Shown here: positions 21,705 to 30,602 of the stretch, in pieces
Position numbering within the stretch: position 1 is the stretch's first letter
Layout of the letters: each line of letters begins with the position of its first letter
Assembly (NCBI GenBank): GCA_947475545.1
Contig: CANJLL010000006.1
Location: 173,669-237,668, forward strand
Length of the DNA: 64,000 bases
Origin: Chloroflexota bacterium
GTDB lineage: Bacteria; Chloroflexota; Limnocylindria; Limnocylindrales; CSP1-4
Direction of reading: 5' to 3'
Notes under the pieces: model-generated
What the model saw: only the letters and a program-made list of their open reading frames with translations
What the model was told of the DNA's origin: nothing
Databases searched by the model: none
Made by a program: the position numbers and the translations under genes

Positions 21705-22636
21705 GCCCGCGGCTGCGCCTCCCCGGCCAACGGACCATCCTCCGGGCGGTGGGCCGGGTTCGGTCGGTGGCGGCCGGGCCCGAGGTCTCGCCCCGCCGGA
21801 TCCGGCAGCACCTGGCCGAGCTGCGGGACACGCCGCTCCCCCGCCTGGCGGATTCGCCGGCCACCAGCCTCGGGGTGGTGGTGCCGTGCTACGGCCACGC
21901 GGCGTACGTGCCCACGATGCTCCGCAGCCTGGCGGCCCAGACGCGCCTCCCCGACGAGGTGATCCTGGTGGTGGACGCCTCCCCCGACGACACGGCCGCG
22001 ATCCTGCGCGAGGCGATAGCGGCGCTGGGCAACGGGCGGGGCGCGGGTTCCGCGGGGTCCGCGGGCTCCGCGGCGGCCGACGCGCTGGGCAACGGGTTGG
22101 GCCCGCGCTGCCGGCTGCTGGTCAACGAGCGAAACATGGGCCAGGCAGCGTCCATCAACCGGGCCGTGGAGGCCGCGTCCAGCGACCTGGTCGCCATCCT
22201 CAACGACGACGACTACCTCCTCCACGACGCGGTCGCCACGCTCCTCGCGCTCTTCGCCGAGCACCCGGAGCTGGCGCTCATCGGCGCCCACAGCCTGCAG
22301 TTCCGGACGGATGCCGATCTCGAGGGTCTCCCGCTGACCGTGGCGGAGCAGGCGGGCGGGCGCCCCGTCCCGCTGGCCATCCGCCAGCCCGCCGAGGTCC
22401 CCGGCTACCGCCGCTACAACGACCTCAACATGACCCATTCCGGGTCATGCTTCCGGCGCGCGGCGTGGGCGGTGGCGGGCGGCTACCGGCCGGACCGGGA
22501 CCGCCGGGTGGTGCCGTTCTCGGATCGCGACTTCCAGCTGCGGGTCAACGCGCTCTTCCCGGTTGGGGTCTGCGCTGAGACGGCGTTCTCACTCTGGCGG
22601 GTGGGCAGCAGCGTGGACCACGGCCTGAACTCGTAG
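21701..22636 (+). CDS. family 2 glycosyltransferase with Gly/Ala/Ser insertion
   Basis: A 311-residue GT-A enzyme: GVVVPCYGHAAYVPTMLRSL, VILVVDASPDDT and ILNDDDYLLHDA as the DxD site. Between the first two motifs is a low-complexity insertion (GAGSAGSAGSAAAD) flanked by two copies of ALGNG, suggesting expansion of a small repeat. GTG at 21701 overlaps the previous stop. It is the last gene of the plus-strand run and converges on a methyltransferase only 4 nt away. Confidence 0.86.
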   Translation: MSPRLRLPGQRTILRAVGRVRSVAAGPEVSPRRIRQHLAELRDTPLPRLADSPATSLGVVVPCYGHAAYVPTMLRSLAAQTRLPDEVILVVDASPDDTAAILREAIAALGNGRGAGSAGSAGSAAADALGNGLGPRCRLLVNERNMGQAASINRAVEAASSDLVAILNDDDYLLHDAVATLLALFAEHPELALIGAHSLQFRTDADLEGLPLTVAEQAGGRPVPLAIRQPAEVPGYRRYNDLNMTHSGSCFRRAAWAVAGGYRPDRDRRVVPFSDRDFQLRVNALFPVGVCAETAFSLWRVGSSVDHGLNS

Positions 22637-22640
22637 CCCG

Positions 22641-23348
22641 TCAGCGGCGGGGGCGCGCCACCGTCACGAACTGCGTGAAGCGCGTGTCCTCCAGGCGCCC
22701 GCGCAGGAGCGCGTTGGCGATCCGGAAGCGCATTGGGAGCCGCGGCGCCGGGTTGATGCCCTCCTGGCGGAGCACCTCGTAGCCAAGCCGCTCGTACATC
22801 GCCCGGATGCTGGTCTCCGTGAAGAAGCGCAGGTGCGTGCGATCCAGGATCCCCGACGCCTCGTACTCCCACGACTTGTGCGCGAGCAGCGCGTACAGGA
22901 CCGGCCAGAAGCGGATGTTGGGGATGGAGCTGACCACCACCCCGTCCGGCGCCATGCGACTGCGGATCCGGGCCAGCACGTCGTACGGGTCCACCAGGTG
23001 CTCCAGAACGTCGTTGAAGACCACGACGTCGAACAGGCCGGCCGGCAGCTCATCGATCAGCGCCGCCACGTCGCCGCACAGAACGTGGTCCAGGCGGCCG
23101 TCGGCCACCTTGGCGGCGTCGGCCTCCAGCTCGATCCCCCAGACCGCGCTGCCCAGCCGCTGGCGCACGTTGGCCCCGAACTGGCCCTGGCCGCAGCCCA
23201 CGTCCAGCACCGTGGCCGGGTGGGGCGGGAGGAACGCGAGGACCTCCTCGCGGGCGTTCTGGTAGTAGTTGTCCGGCTTGATGTCGGGCGGCTGGCCGGC
23301 GGGCGGCGTGGGTTCGGTGGACATCGAATCGCTGGACCTCCCAGTCAC
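22641..23348 (-). CDS. class I SAM-dependent methyltransferase
   Basis: About 235 residues. SAM motif I is VLDVGCGQGQFGANV, motif II VWGIELEADAA, followed by FDVVVFNDVLEHLVDPYDVLAR, the UbiG/type-12 motif set, and HLRFFTETSIRAMYERLGYEV near the C terminus, seen in glycan-cluster methyltransferases. Start may be the GTG at 23348, one base after the stop of the upstream epimerase-like gene (TGAcGTG), or the ATG at 23324 with GGGAGG 12 nt upstream. Likely a sugar or glycan methyltransferase; acceptor unknown. Confidence 0.85.
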   Translation of the reverse strand: MTGRSSDSMSTEPTPPAGQPPDIKPDNYYQNAREEVLAFLPPHPATVLDVGCGQGQFGANVRQRLGSAVWGIELEADAAKVADGRLDHVLCGDVAALIDELPAGLFDVVVFNDVLEHLVDPYDVLARIRSRMAPDGVVVSSIPNIRFWPVLYALLAHKSWEYEASGILDRTHLRFFTETSIRAMYERLGYEVLRQEGINPAPRLPMRFRIANALLRGRLEDTRFTQFVTVARPRR

Positions 23349-23349
23349 G

Positions 23350-24096
23350 TCAGGACCGTCCGGCGACGGCGAGATCGGGAACGTAGCGCGCCAGGACGGC
23401 CTGGAAGCCGCCCGGGGCGGCCAACGGCTTGGTGCCCAGCCGGGCCGTGAGCCGTCGCGTGGCGAAGCGCTGGGCCTCCCCGCCGGCGACCGGCACGATC
23501 TCGGGCGAGACCCCCAGCAGCCCGTTGATGGCCGTCACGATCTCCCCCACCGGCACGGACACCCCGCTGGCCACGTTCACCACGTCGCGCGGACGCCCCG
23601 TCGCCAGCAGGTCGGAGATGACCGCCGCCATGTCGTCCACGCCTACCAGGTCACGCGCCGCGCCGGCCTGCACGGTCACCCGGCCGGCCAGGGCCTGGCG
23701 GACCAGCGCCGGGACCAGCTGGCGCTCGCTACCCGCGGGGCCCACCACGTTGGGCAGCCGCGCGATCAGGTAGCGGACGCCGGCCGAGCGGATCACCGCC
23801 TCGCACACAAGCTGGTGGCGGCCGTAGGCGGAGCGGGGCTCCAGCGGCTCATCCTCGCGCGCGGGACGGTCCCAGCGGCCGTAGATGGCGCCGCCGCCGG
23901 AGAAGTAGACGATCCGCAGGTCGTCGCGCCGGGCCTGCTCCAGCGCCTCGTACAGCAGGGCGCACTCGCGCTCGAACTCGGCCGGGCTGGTGGTCGACGA
24001 GTCGGAGACGCCGCTGGCGAAGGCGAGCGCGTCGGGGTGCCGATCGGCGTACGGAGCCAGGCTCCGCGCGATCAGGCCGTGTCCGATGATGCGCAC
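23350..24096 (-). CDS. NAD-dependent epimerase/dehydratase-like protein, altered active site
   Basis: About 248 residues from the GTG at 24096 (GGAGG 11 nt upstream). The N terminus VRIIGHGLIARSL replaces the usual TGGxGFIG dinucleotide motif by GHGLIA. The catalytic stretch SAYGRHQLVCEAVI has Tyr but Gln where the SDR YxxxK lysine should be. Later blocks look like an extended SDR (ARLPNVVGP, DLVGVDDMAAVISDLL, VVNVASG). It probably binds NAD(P) poorly or uses a different chemistry. It is coupled to the methyltransferase downstream and divergent from a glycosyltransferase. Function in sugar modification is inferred from context. Confidence 0.75.
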   Translation of the reverse strand: MRIIGHGLIARSLAPYADRHPDALAFASGVSDSSTTSPAEFERECALLYEALEQARRDDLRIVYFSGGGAIYGRWDRPAREDEPLEPRSAYGRHQLVCEAVIRSAGVRYLIARLPNVVGPAGSERQLVPALVRQALAGRVTVQAGAARDLVGVDDMAAVISDLLATGRPRDVVNVASGVSVPVGEIVTAINGLLGVSPEIVPVAGGEAQRFATRRLTARLGTKPLAAPGGFQAVLARYVPDLAVAGRS

Positions 24097-24224
24097 TCGC
24101 GGGTGGTCCTCCAGGCGCCGGCCGGCGACGGGGCCGGTGCGCCGCCGGCCGGCGGCGGCTGCGCGCATTCTAGGGCACGGCCCGGGGGCCACCGAACCGA
24201 ACGGGCCCACGGGGGCCGCGATGC

Positions 24225-24230
24225 TACCTT
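24225..24230 (+). promoter_or_regulatory. -10-like box TACCTT before the upstream ORF
   Basis: TACCTT ends 6 nt before the ATG at 24237. The geometry matches the other leaderless starts in the window. Confidence 0.4.
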
Positions 24231-24236
24231 TGGGGC

Positions 24237-24278
24237 ATGCCTCTCTCGCCCAACCGGACGGCCTCGCCGCGCCCGTGA
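24237..24278 (+). CDS. candidate leaderless 13-codon upstream ORF
   Basis: ATG at 24237 encodes MPLSPNRTASPRP and ends in a TGA (24276-24278) that overlaps the GTG start of the next glycosyltransferase (GTGA). It lies 6 nt after a TACCTT box. It may be a leader peptide that couples ribosomes on to the GT gene, which itself has no clear ribosome site. Too short to judge by composition. Confidence 0.35.
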   Translation: MPLSPNRTASPRP

Positions 24279-25312
24279 CCAACCCGCGCGTCACGGTCGC
24301 CATGCCGACCTACAACCATGCCGCCTTCGTGGCCGACGCCATCGCCAGCGTCCTGGCCCAGACCCTGCCGGACTGGGAGCTGGTGGTCGTGGACGACGGC
24401 TCCACCGACGGGACGGCCCAGATCGCCCGCGGCTTCGCGGATCCCCGGATCACCGTCATCGACGGCGAGCACCGCGGCCTGGAGCGGCTGGGCGAGGCCT
24501 ACCAGGCCGTCCTGGACCATTCCACCGCCCCGCTGGTCGCCGTCCTGGAGGGCGACGACCGCTGGCCCCCCGACAAGCTGGCCCGCCAGGTGGCCGACTT
24601 CGATGACCCGGCGGTCGTGCTGTCGTACGGCGCCGGCTGGCTGATCGACGAGCTGGGCTGCCAGTACGGCCTGGTGGAGCCGTCCATCCCCGCGGACCTG
24701 CGGACCAACCGGCCCACGGGCGCCATCGTGCCGGCCCTGCTGGGCGGCAACCCCGTCCTGGCTCCCACCGTGGTGGTTCGGCGGTCAGCGCTGGAGGCCA
24801 TCGGCGGCTTCTGGCAGCCGGCCGGAGTCCCCTACCTCGACCACCCCACGTGGCTGCTGCTGGCCCTGCGCGGTGCGTTCGCGTACCAGGGCCAGCCGGT
24901 GGGCTCGTGGCGGCGCCACGCCGCGCAGTGGACCACCCGCACCGTCCAGGACGCGGACGCCAGCCCCGAATCGGCCTATCTCCCCGACGTGGTGGAGCGC
25001 TACCGCGCGCACGTGGACCCGGCCTTCATGGCGCCGGCCGCCGACCTGGGGGCGCGGCACGAGGCGCGGGCGCGGCTCAACCGCTGGCGGCTCACGCTGC
25101 TGGCCGGCGGCCCCGGGGACGTGGCGGCAGGCTACTGGGCGCTGGTGCGCTCCGGCAGCCCGCGGCTGATCGCGCTGGCGCTGCTGGGGGCGGCGATGTG
25201 GGTCGCGGGTTCGGACCTGGAGTGGCTCCAGCGGCGGCGCCACCGCGTCTCGTGGCCCTCGCGGCGGCATCGTCGCGCGCACGCCGCCGGCCGAACGGGG
25301 AGCCCGGCGTGA
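24275..25312 (+). CDS. family 2 glycosyltransferase
   Basis: About 345 residues from the GTG at 24275 (VTNPRVTVAMPTYNHAAF). GT-A motifs: VVVDDGSTDGT and LEGDDRWPPDKL as the metal site. The C-terminal 90 residues are mixed helical with one hydrophobic stretch (LIALALLGAAMWVAG). There is no Shine-Dalgarno sequence; a 13-codon ORF ends across the start codon. An in-frame ATG at 24221 is an alternative but lies before the predicted transcription start. Overlaps the next GT gene by 4 nt. Confidence 0.85.
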   Translation: MTNPRVTVAMPTYNHAAFVADAIASVLAQTLPDWELVVVDDGSTDGTAQIARGFADPRITVIDGEHRGLERLGEAYQAVLDHSTAPLVAVLEGDDRWPPDKLARQVADFDDPAVVLSYGAGWLIDELGCQYGLVEPSIPADLRTNRPTGAIVPALLGGNPVLAPTVVVRRSALEAIGGFWQPAGVPYLDHPTWLLLALRGAFAYQGQPVGSWRRHAAQWTTRTVQDADASPESAYLPDVVERYRAHVDPAFMAPAADLGARHEARARLNRWRLTLLAGGPGDVAAGYWALVRSGSPRLIALALLGAAMWVAGSDLEWLQRRRHRVSWPSRRHRRAHAAGRTGSPA

Positions 25313-26121
25313 TCGACCCCACCAAGCCGGCCATCGAGGGCGCTTCGCCCATGGTCAGCCTCGTCATGCCCGTCTTCAACGGGATGCCGTGGATCCCCGA
25401 GGCCGTGGATTCGGTCGTCGGCCAGGCCGGCGTGCCGTGGGAGCTGATCGTCATGGACGGCGGCTCCACCGACGGCACCCGCGAGTGGCTGACCGCCAAC
25501 CCGCGGCCCGGCATGCGCGTGGTGATGGAGCCGGACAAGGGGCAGTCGGACGCCATCGCCAAGGGCCTCGCCCAGGCGCGGGGCAGCATCCTGGGCTGGC
25601 TCAACGCCGACGACGTAATGGAGCCCGGCGCGCTGGCCGCCGCGGCGACGGTCCTGGCGGCCCACCCGGAGGCCTCGATGGTCAGCGGGGTCTGCCTGAT
25701 CATCCAGGCGGACGGGGCCGTGACCGGCCGAATCGAACCCCCGCCGGACGGCTCGCGGGCTGGCCTCCTGCGCTGGCCGCGCAACCTGGCCCAGCCGGCC
25801 ACGCTGTTCACCGCCGCCGCGTTCCGGGCGAGCGGCGGCCTGGACCCGGCGCTCCACTACGCGATGGACGTGGACCTCTGGCTGAAGCTGGCCCGCAGCG
25901 GGCCGGCCATCCTGCTCCGCGACCAGGTGCTGGCCCGCTTCCGCGAGCACCAGGCGGCCAAGTCCAGCCGCGCCGCCACGGCCATGGTCCGCGAGGAGCT
26001 TCAGGTCCGCCTCCGCCACGGGCTGCCGCCCCTCAGCCGCGCCGCCCTGACGCTGGTCCGCTGGGCCTACCTCCGCCCGGCCAAACACTGGCTCCTGGCG
26101 CACGTCCCCCGGAGCCGCTGA
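25309..26121 (+). CDS. family 2 glycosyltransferase
   Basis: A 270-residue GT-A enzyme: MVSLVMPVFNGMPWIPEAVDS, IVMDGGSTDGT, GWLNADDVMEPGAL. It closely resembles the enzyme at 20802 in layout (WLNADD, ALHYAMDVDLWLKLA), so the two may be paralogues. GTG at 25309 overlaps the previous stop. Last gene of this short plus-strand operon. Confidence 0.86.
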   Translation: MIDPTKPAIEGASPMVSLVMPVFNGMPWIPEAVDSVVGQAGVPWELIVMDGGSTDGTREWLTANPRPGMRVVMEPDKGQSDAIAKGLAQARGSILGWLNADDVMEPGALAAAATVLAAHPEASMVSGVCLIIQADGAVTGRIEPPPDGSRAGLLRWPRNLAQPATLFTAAAFRASGGLDPALHYAMDVDLWLKLARSGPAILLRDQVLARFREHQAAKSSRAATAMVREELQVRLRHGLPPLSRAALTLVRWAYLRPAKHWLLAHVPRSR

Positions 26122-26164
26122 CCCGGCGAGCAGCCCGAGGGGTATGCGGTGCGCCGAGCTGGGA

Positions 26165-26992
26165 TTACCCGTCGCGGCCCCGACGCCGCCGGTCCGCCAG
26201 CACCAGGCGCACGAAGGCCAGGTTCGTCCGCGTGTAGCGGCGCAGCAGGCGGCGCGGCTCCGAGAGCAGCCGGAAGAGCCACTCCGTCCCGGTCCGCTGC
26301 ATCCAGCGCGGCGCGCGACGGCGGCGGCCGGCATGGAAGTCGAACGCGGCGCCCACGGCCAGCAGCGCGGCGGCGTCCAGGCGGGCCCGGTGATCGGCCG
26401 CCCACAGGTCCTGCTTGGGCGCGCCCAGGCCAATCCAGACGTAGTCCGGCCGGGCCGCGTTGATTCGGGCGACCATCTCGTCGTCCTCCTGGGTCGTCAG
26501 CGGCCGGAACGGCGGCGACTCCATCCCCACCACCAGCAGGCCGGGGAAGCGCGCCGTGAGGGCCGCGGCCAGCTCTTCCGGCACGCCGGGCGCGCCGCCG
26601 TACAGGTAGTGGTGCCGGCCCAGCGCAATCCCGGCACCGGCCAGCGCGGGCATGAAGTCGGGGCCGCAGACGCGCTCCACGACCAGCCCGGATCGGCGGC
26701 CCACCCAGACCAGGGGCATGCCGTCGGGCTCCACGATGCCCGCGGCCAGGGCCGCCTGGAGGCGCGGGTCGCCGTGCGCCTCCACCACAGAATGGGCAGT
26801 GGCGAAGTGGACCGATAGCCGCTCCCCGGTCTCCGGGGCCCGCAGCACGCGCTCCACGAAGGCTGCGAACGGCGCGGCGTTGATCTGCAGCTCGGCGAGT
26901 GGGAAGGACGGCCCCGCGGGCGGGACTGACGCGTTCCCGCGCGGCGCGGGCGCCGAAGCCTCCACGGGCGGCGCCGATGCCTGGTCAGCCAA
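26165..26992 (-). CDS. WecG/TagA/CpsF family glycosyltransferase
   Basis: A 275-residue GT26 enzyme. Features: GDPRLQAALAAGIVEPDGMPLVW, HHYLYGGAPGVPEEL, PDYVWIGLGAPKQDLWAA (the family signature GLGxPKQExW with D), and VGAAFDFHAGRRRRAPRWMQRTGTEW. These enzymes add ManNAc(A) or a similar sugar to an undecaprenyl-linked intermediate. It overlaps the upstream GT4 gene by 8 nt. The C-terminal tail is arginine-rich, suggesting membrane contact. Confidence 0.93.
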   Translation of the reverse strand: MADQASAPPVEASAPAPRGNASVPPAGPSFPLAELQINAAPFAAFVERVLRAPETGERLSVHFATAHSVVEAHGDPRLQAALAAGIVEPDGMPLVWVGRRSGLVVERVCGPDFMPALAGAGIALGRHHYLYGGAPGVPEELAAALTARFPGLLVVGMESPPFRPLTTQEDDEMVARINAARPDYVWIGLGAPKQDLWAADHRARLDAAALLAVGAAFDFHAGRRRRAPRWMQRTGTEWLFRLLSEPRRLLRRYTRTNLAFVRLVLADRRRRGRDG

Positions 26993-28265
26993 CTCGGGCC
27001 CTCCGCGCGATGGCCGCGCCGTACGCGTCCAGCAGCTGCGCCAGGTGGACCGGGCCGCGGAGGCGCTCCTCGTACAGCGTTCGGGCCCGCCGGCCTATCG
27101 CCCGCGCCTCGTCCGGGTGGCCAAGCACCCATTCGGCGGCGCCCGCCAGCGCCGCGGCATCCCCGGGCGGGACCAGGAGGCCCGTCACACCGTCCTCCAC
27201 GATGTCGGGCAGGGTGCCGATCCGGCTGGCGATGATGGGCGTCCCCGCAGCGAACGCCTCCAGCATGATCATGGGGAAGCCCTCGAACCAGATCGACGAC
27301 ATCACAAGCGCGGCCGCCGACCGAAGACGCTCGCGCATGGGGTCCGCCCAGAGCGGGCCCAGGTAGGCAAGGTGGCCTGCCGCGGCGGCGGCGCTCACCT
27401 GTGGCGCCATGGGACCGTCGCCGATGACGGTGAACCGGCCCGGCAGCCGCGCCGCCGCGTCCAGCAGCGTGGCGATCCCCTTCTCCTCGGCCAACCGGCC
27501 CACGTACAGGACGCCATCGCGCGCGTCGCCACCAGCGCCGGGGTCGGGCTCCAGGAAGTTGGGCACCACCTGCATCCGGCCCGCGGGCAGGCCGCCGCGC
27601 ACCATGAGATCGCGCTGGAACGCGGTGCCCACCAGGTAGCGATCGATCCCCCGCCGATACGTCCCCAGCGCCCGGTGCGCCGTCAGTGTGGCCACGGAGA
27701 CCGCCGACTGGGCCCGCGAGCCCCGGACACAGCCGTGGATCACGGCCGGCAGCGGGATCGGCATCCCGACGCAGTCCGTGCAGGCGTGGCCGTCGCGGTA
27801 GGCCGTGGCGACGGGGCACGCCATCCGGTAGTTGTGGAGCGACTGCACCACGGGGACGCCCAGCCGGATGGCCGGCGAGTAGACGGACGGCGAGGCCGCG
27901 GCGAACGTGTTGTGGACGTGCATGACCTGTGGGCGGAACGACGCCAGCTCCTCGCCCACCCGGCGCGCGGCCGCGCGGGACCAGACGGCCGACAGGGCCA
28001 GGCCCAGGTCGCCAAGGGCCGAACGCGATTCCTGGAGGTCGGCGTTGTCGAACAGGACTTGGCGGACTTCGATGCCGGCGGCCTCAAGCAGCGCGCGCTC
28101 GGCGGCCACTGCCTGGTCCTCGCCACCGGCCTGGCGGTAGCGAGTGTGGAGCTGGAGGACGCGCTTGACGGGCGACGCGGTGGTGGCGAGCGGCGCGGGG
28201 CCGACGCCCGAACCCGGCGCGGGGCCGACGACAGCCGCGGGCGAAACGGGCCCCACCCTACGCAT
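26985..28265 (-). CDS. family 4 glycosyltransferase
   Basis: A 426-residue GT-B enzyme from the ATG at 28265, which overlaps the stop of the ligase gene by 8 nt. N-terminal half: KRVLQLHTRYRQAGGEDQAV, a typical GGED opening. Middle: HNYRMACPVATAYRDGHACTDC, a Cys-containing block known in a GT4 subgroup. C-terminal donor half: VLYVGRLAEEKGIATLLDA, SSIWFEGFPMIMLEAFAAGTPIIAS. Probably acts on the same glycan as WecG/TagA and the ligase, with which it forms a three-gene minus-strand operon. Confidence 0.9.
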   Translation of the reverse strand: MRRVGPVSPAAVVGPAPGSGVGPAPLATTASPVKRVLQLHTRYRQAGGEDQAVAAERALLEAAGIEVRQVLFDNADLQESRSALGDLGLALSAVWSRAAARRVGEELASFRPQVMHVHNTFAAASPSVYSPAIRLGVPVVQSLHNYRMACPVATAYRDGHACTDCVGMPIPLPAVIHGCVRGSRAQSAVSVATLTAHRALGTYRRGIDRYLVGTAFQRDLMVRGGLPAGRMQVVPNFLEPDPGAGGDARDGVLYVGRLAEEKGIATLLDAAARLPGRFTVIGDGPMAPQVSAAAAAGHLAYLGPLWADPMRERLRSAAALVMSSIWFEGFPMIMLEAFAAGTPIIASRIGTLPDIVEDGVTGLLVPPGDAAALAGAAEWVLGHPDEARAIGRRARTLYEERLRGPVHLAQLLDAYGAAIARRARVG

Positions 28266-29694
28266 CCGAGCGGCGGCGGCTCTCGCGCATGACCACCAGC
28301 CCCAGGCCAACGACCACCCAGAACCAGATCCCGCCCTGCGGGCCTTCCAGGTACGGGTCGAACGAGGTGTCCACCATCATGGCCAGCCAGTACGCCAGGA
28401 CCCAACCCGCCGCCCCGGCCATCGCCCCGTCCCCGGCGCGACGGAACGCCAGCAGCGCGCGGAGCAGCCCCAGCGCGAAGGCGGCCTGCAGGAGCGCCCA
28501 GAGCACAAAGCCCGGCACGCCCATCCGTGCCAGCGTGGAGATGTGGCTGTTGTGCGGGGCACGCAGGGAGTGGTCGGCGTTGACCTGGAAGCCGTCGTCG
28601 TCGGCCAGGTTCACCCCAAAGCCCTTGCCCGTCCAGAAGTACGGGCCGCGGACCGTGTAGTCGAAGATCGCGGTCCACCAGGCGATCCGGAAGCTCTTGG
28701 TCCCCTCGAGGCCTCCGGCCCCGGACGAGCTGACGATGCTGTCGGTGTTCTGGATGAGCTGGCAGGCGTTCACGCCCCGGTCACCGGCCTGGGCGTTCCC
28801 CGCGTCGCCGTTGGGATCACAGCCCTGCAGGTCTCGGATGAGCGAGGGGGCCGGCAGCACGACCAGGAGGACGTAGCCGAGCAGCACCGGGATCCAGCTG
28901 CGCGTCCGCGCTCGGAGCAGGACCAGGATCCCCAGGCCCGCGGCCGAGGTGAGGAGCGCGCCGCGGCTGAGCGTCGCGGTGACGTACTGGGTCCAGGCGA
29001 GGGGAAGCGTCGCGAGCGCGCGGACGGCGAAGAGCCAGGGGCTGGTCCACGCCCCGGCGACCAGCACCAGCCAGGCCAGCGAGCCCGCCACATGGACGGC
29101 CATGTCGCCGTTCTTGAACCAGATCAGCGGCACGTCCGTCCCGGGGACGTCGGGGTCCAGGCCCGTGGTCAGTTGCCCAGTGAGATTCCAGGCGATGGGC
29201 AGCCACAGCGCGAAGACCGGGATCACCCAGCCGTAGGCACGCAGCGCCCTGCGAATCACCGCGCCGTCGACCAGGACGTAGACGATCAGCGCGAACAGCG
29301 CATAGCCCCACAGCACGGCGTCGCGGAGCGCATCCGCGCCGTACTGGCCCAGGTACGGGACCGTCCGGACCAGCCCCAGCGCCATGAAGGCGCCGAGCAG
29401 CCAGATGACGGGGGTGAGGGGCCGGCGCGCGCCGTGGCGCACGATGGCGACGCCCGCCGCCAGCAGGCCCAGCGCCAGCACCACCTCGCCCACGAAGACG
29501 GGGCTGCGGCCGATGTGCGCGAAGCCGCGGCCCATGAACATGTAGCCCAGGAGCAGGACGCCCAGCGCGCCCAGGAACACGCGCACGATGGGCAGGTCCA
29601 CCGGACGTCCAGGGGCCGTGGCCTCACTGGCCGTGGCCCGGCGCGCCGCCGCGGGACCCGGTGCCGGGAGTGCGCTGGGTTCGGGAGCGGTCAA
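28258..29694 (-). CDS. O-antigen ligase/polymerase family membrane protein
   Basis: A 478-residue protein with about 11-12 transmembrane segments and one large periplasmic loop (residues about 280-390). The loop ends in LRAPHNSHISTLARMG, the PHN motif typical of Wzy/WaaL-type ligases. The cytoplasmic-facing N terminus is short and hydrophilic. It should polymerise or ligate the lipid-linked glycan. The start is TTG at 29694 with GAGGG about 8 nt upstream; no ATG or GTG fits as well. First gene of the operon with the GT4 and WecG/TagA genes. Confidence 0.85.
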   Translation of the reverse strand: MTAPEPSALPAPGPAAARRATASEATAPGRPVDLPIVRVFLGALGVLLLGYMFMGRGFAHIGRSPVFVGEVVLALGLLAAGVAIVRHGARRPLTPVIWLLGAFMALGLVRTVPYLGQYGADALRDAVLWGYALFALIVYVLVDGAVIRRALRAYGWVIPVFALWLPIAWNLTGQLTTGLDPDVPGTDVPLIWFKNGDMAVHVAGSLAWLVLVAGAWTSPWLFAVRALATLPLAWTQYVTATLSRGALLTSAAGLGILVLLRARTRSWIPVLLGYVLLVVLPAPSLIRDLQGCDPNGDAGNAQAGDRGVNACQLIQNTDSIVSSSGAGGLEGTKSFRIAWWTAIFDYTVRGPYFWTGKGFGVNLADDDGFQVNADHSLRAPHNSHISTLARMGVPGFVLWALLQAAFALGLLRALLAFRRAGDGAMAGAAGWVLAYWLAMMVDTSFDPYLEGPQGGIWFWVVVGLGLVVMRESRRRSDA

Positions 29695-29790
29695 CAGGCG
29701 GCCCTCAAGCGTGGTGCGTCCCGCAAGCCGCCTGCGCGGTCGGGGCCGGGCCGGAGCGCGGTCCCGTAGGTCGCCGCACCAGCCGCTGGC

Positions 29791-29796
29791 AATCTA
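29791..29796 (-). promoter_or_regulatory. weak -10-like box TAGATT for the ligase operon
   Basis: TAGATT on the minus strand in the 133-nt gap between fabG and the ligase gene; would give a leader of about 90 nt. No -35 found. Confidence 0.25.
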
Positions 29797-29827
29797 CCCC
29801 ATCCGCCGGGGCCGGGCGCCTGGACCG

Positions 29828-30577
29828 CTACATCATCACCAGGCCGCCGTCCACCGCCAGGACCTGCCCGGTGATGTACGCGGCCTCGTCGGACGCCAGG
29901 AACGCCACCGCGTCGGCGATCTCCTCCGGGGTGCCAAAGCGGCCGAGGGGCGTCTGCTCGGTGATCTTCTGCTTCCACTGGTCGGCCAGGCCCACGGTCA
30001 GCTCCGTCAGCACGAAGCCCGGCGCCACGGCGTTGCAGGTGATGCCGCGCGAGGCCAGCTCGCGCGCCGTGGCCTTGGTGAGGCCGATGAGCCCCGCCTT
30101 GGCGCTGGAGTAGTTGGCCTGACCCATCTGCCCCGCCTGCCCCGAGACCGAGGTGATGTTGATGATCCGGCCGCGCTTGGCCTTGAGCATGGGGCGCGTG
30201 GCCGCCTTGATCGCGTAGAAGGCGCCCGACAGGTTGGTGTCGATGACGGCCCGCCAGGCGTCGATGGACATCCGCATGATCAGGTCGTCGCGGGTGATCC
30301 CCGCGTTGTTGACCAGGATGTCCACCTTGCCGAAGGCCTCGAGGGCGGCCTTGATCAGCGCGTCCGCGGCCTCGGGCTGGGCGGCGTCGCCCTGGACGGC
30401 GAGGGCGCGGCGACCCAGCGCCTGCACCTCGGCCACCACGACGTCGGCGGCGGCGGCGTTGCTCTGATAGGAGAAGCAGACGTCGGCGCCCTGGGCCGCC
30501 AGCCGCAGCACGATGGCGCGGCCAATCCCACGCGATCCGCCGGTCACCACGGCGCTCTTGCCGCTGAGTTCGATCAT
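29828..30577 (-). CDS. fabG: 3-oxoacyl-ACP reductase
   Basis: A 249-residue classical SDR. Cofactor motif TGGSRGIGRA, NNAG at the middle strand, catalytic YSSAKAGLIGLTKA and the final YITGQVLAVDGGLVM are all typical of FabG, which reduces 3-oxoacyl-ACP in fatty acid elongation. Start ATG at 30577 with GGAGGAGC about 8 nt upstream; the longer track ORF only adds arginine-rich non-conserved sequence. Last gene of the fab operon, 25 nt after fabH. Confidence 0.95.
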   Translation of the reverse strand: MIELSGKSAVVTGGSRGIGRAIVLRLAAQGADVCFSYQSNAAAADVVVAEVQALGRRALAVQGDAAQPEAADALIKAALEAFGKVDILVNNAGITRDDLIMRMSIDAWRAVIDTNLSGAFYAIKAATRPMLKAKRGRIINITSVSGQAGQMGQANYSSAKAGLIGLTKATARELASRGITCNAVAPGFVLTELTVGLADQWKQKITEQTPLGRFGTPEEIADAVAFLASDEAAYITGQVLAVDGGLVMM

Positions 30578-30602
30578 TGGGGCGCTCCTCCGTCTCGCTG
30601 CG

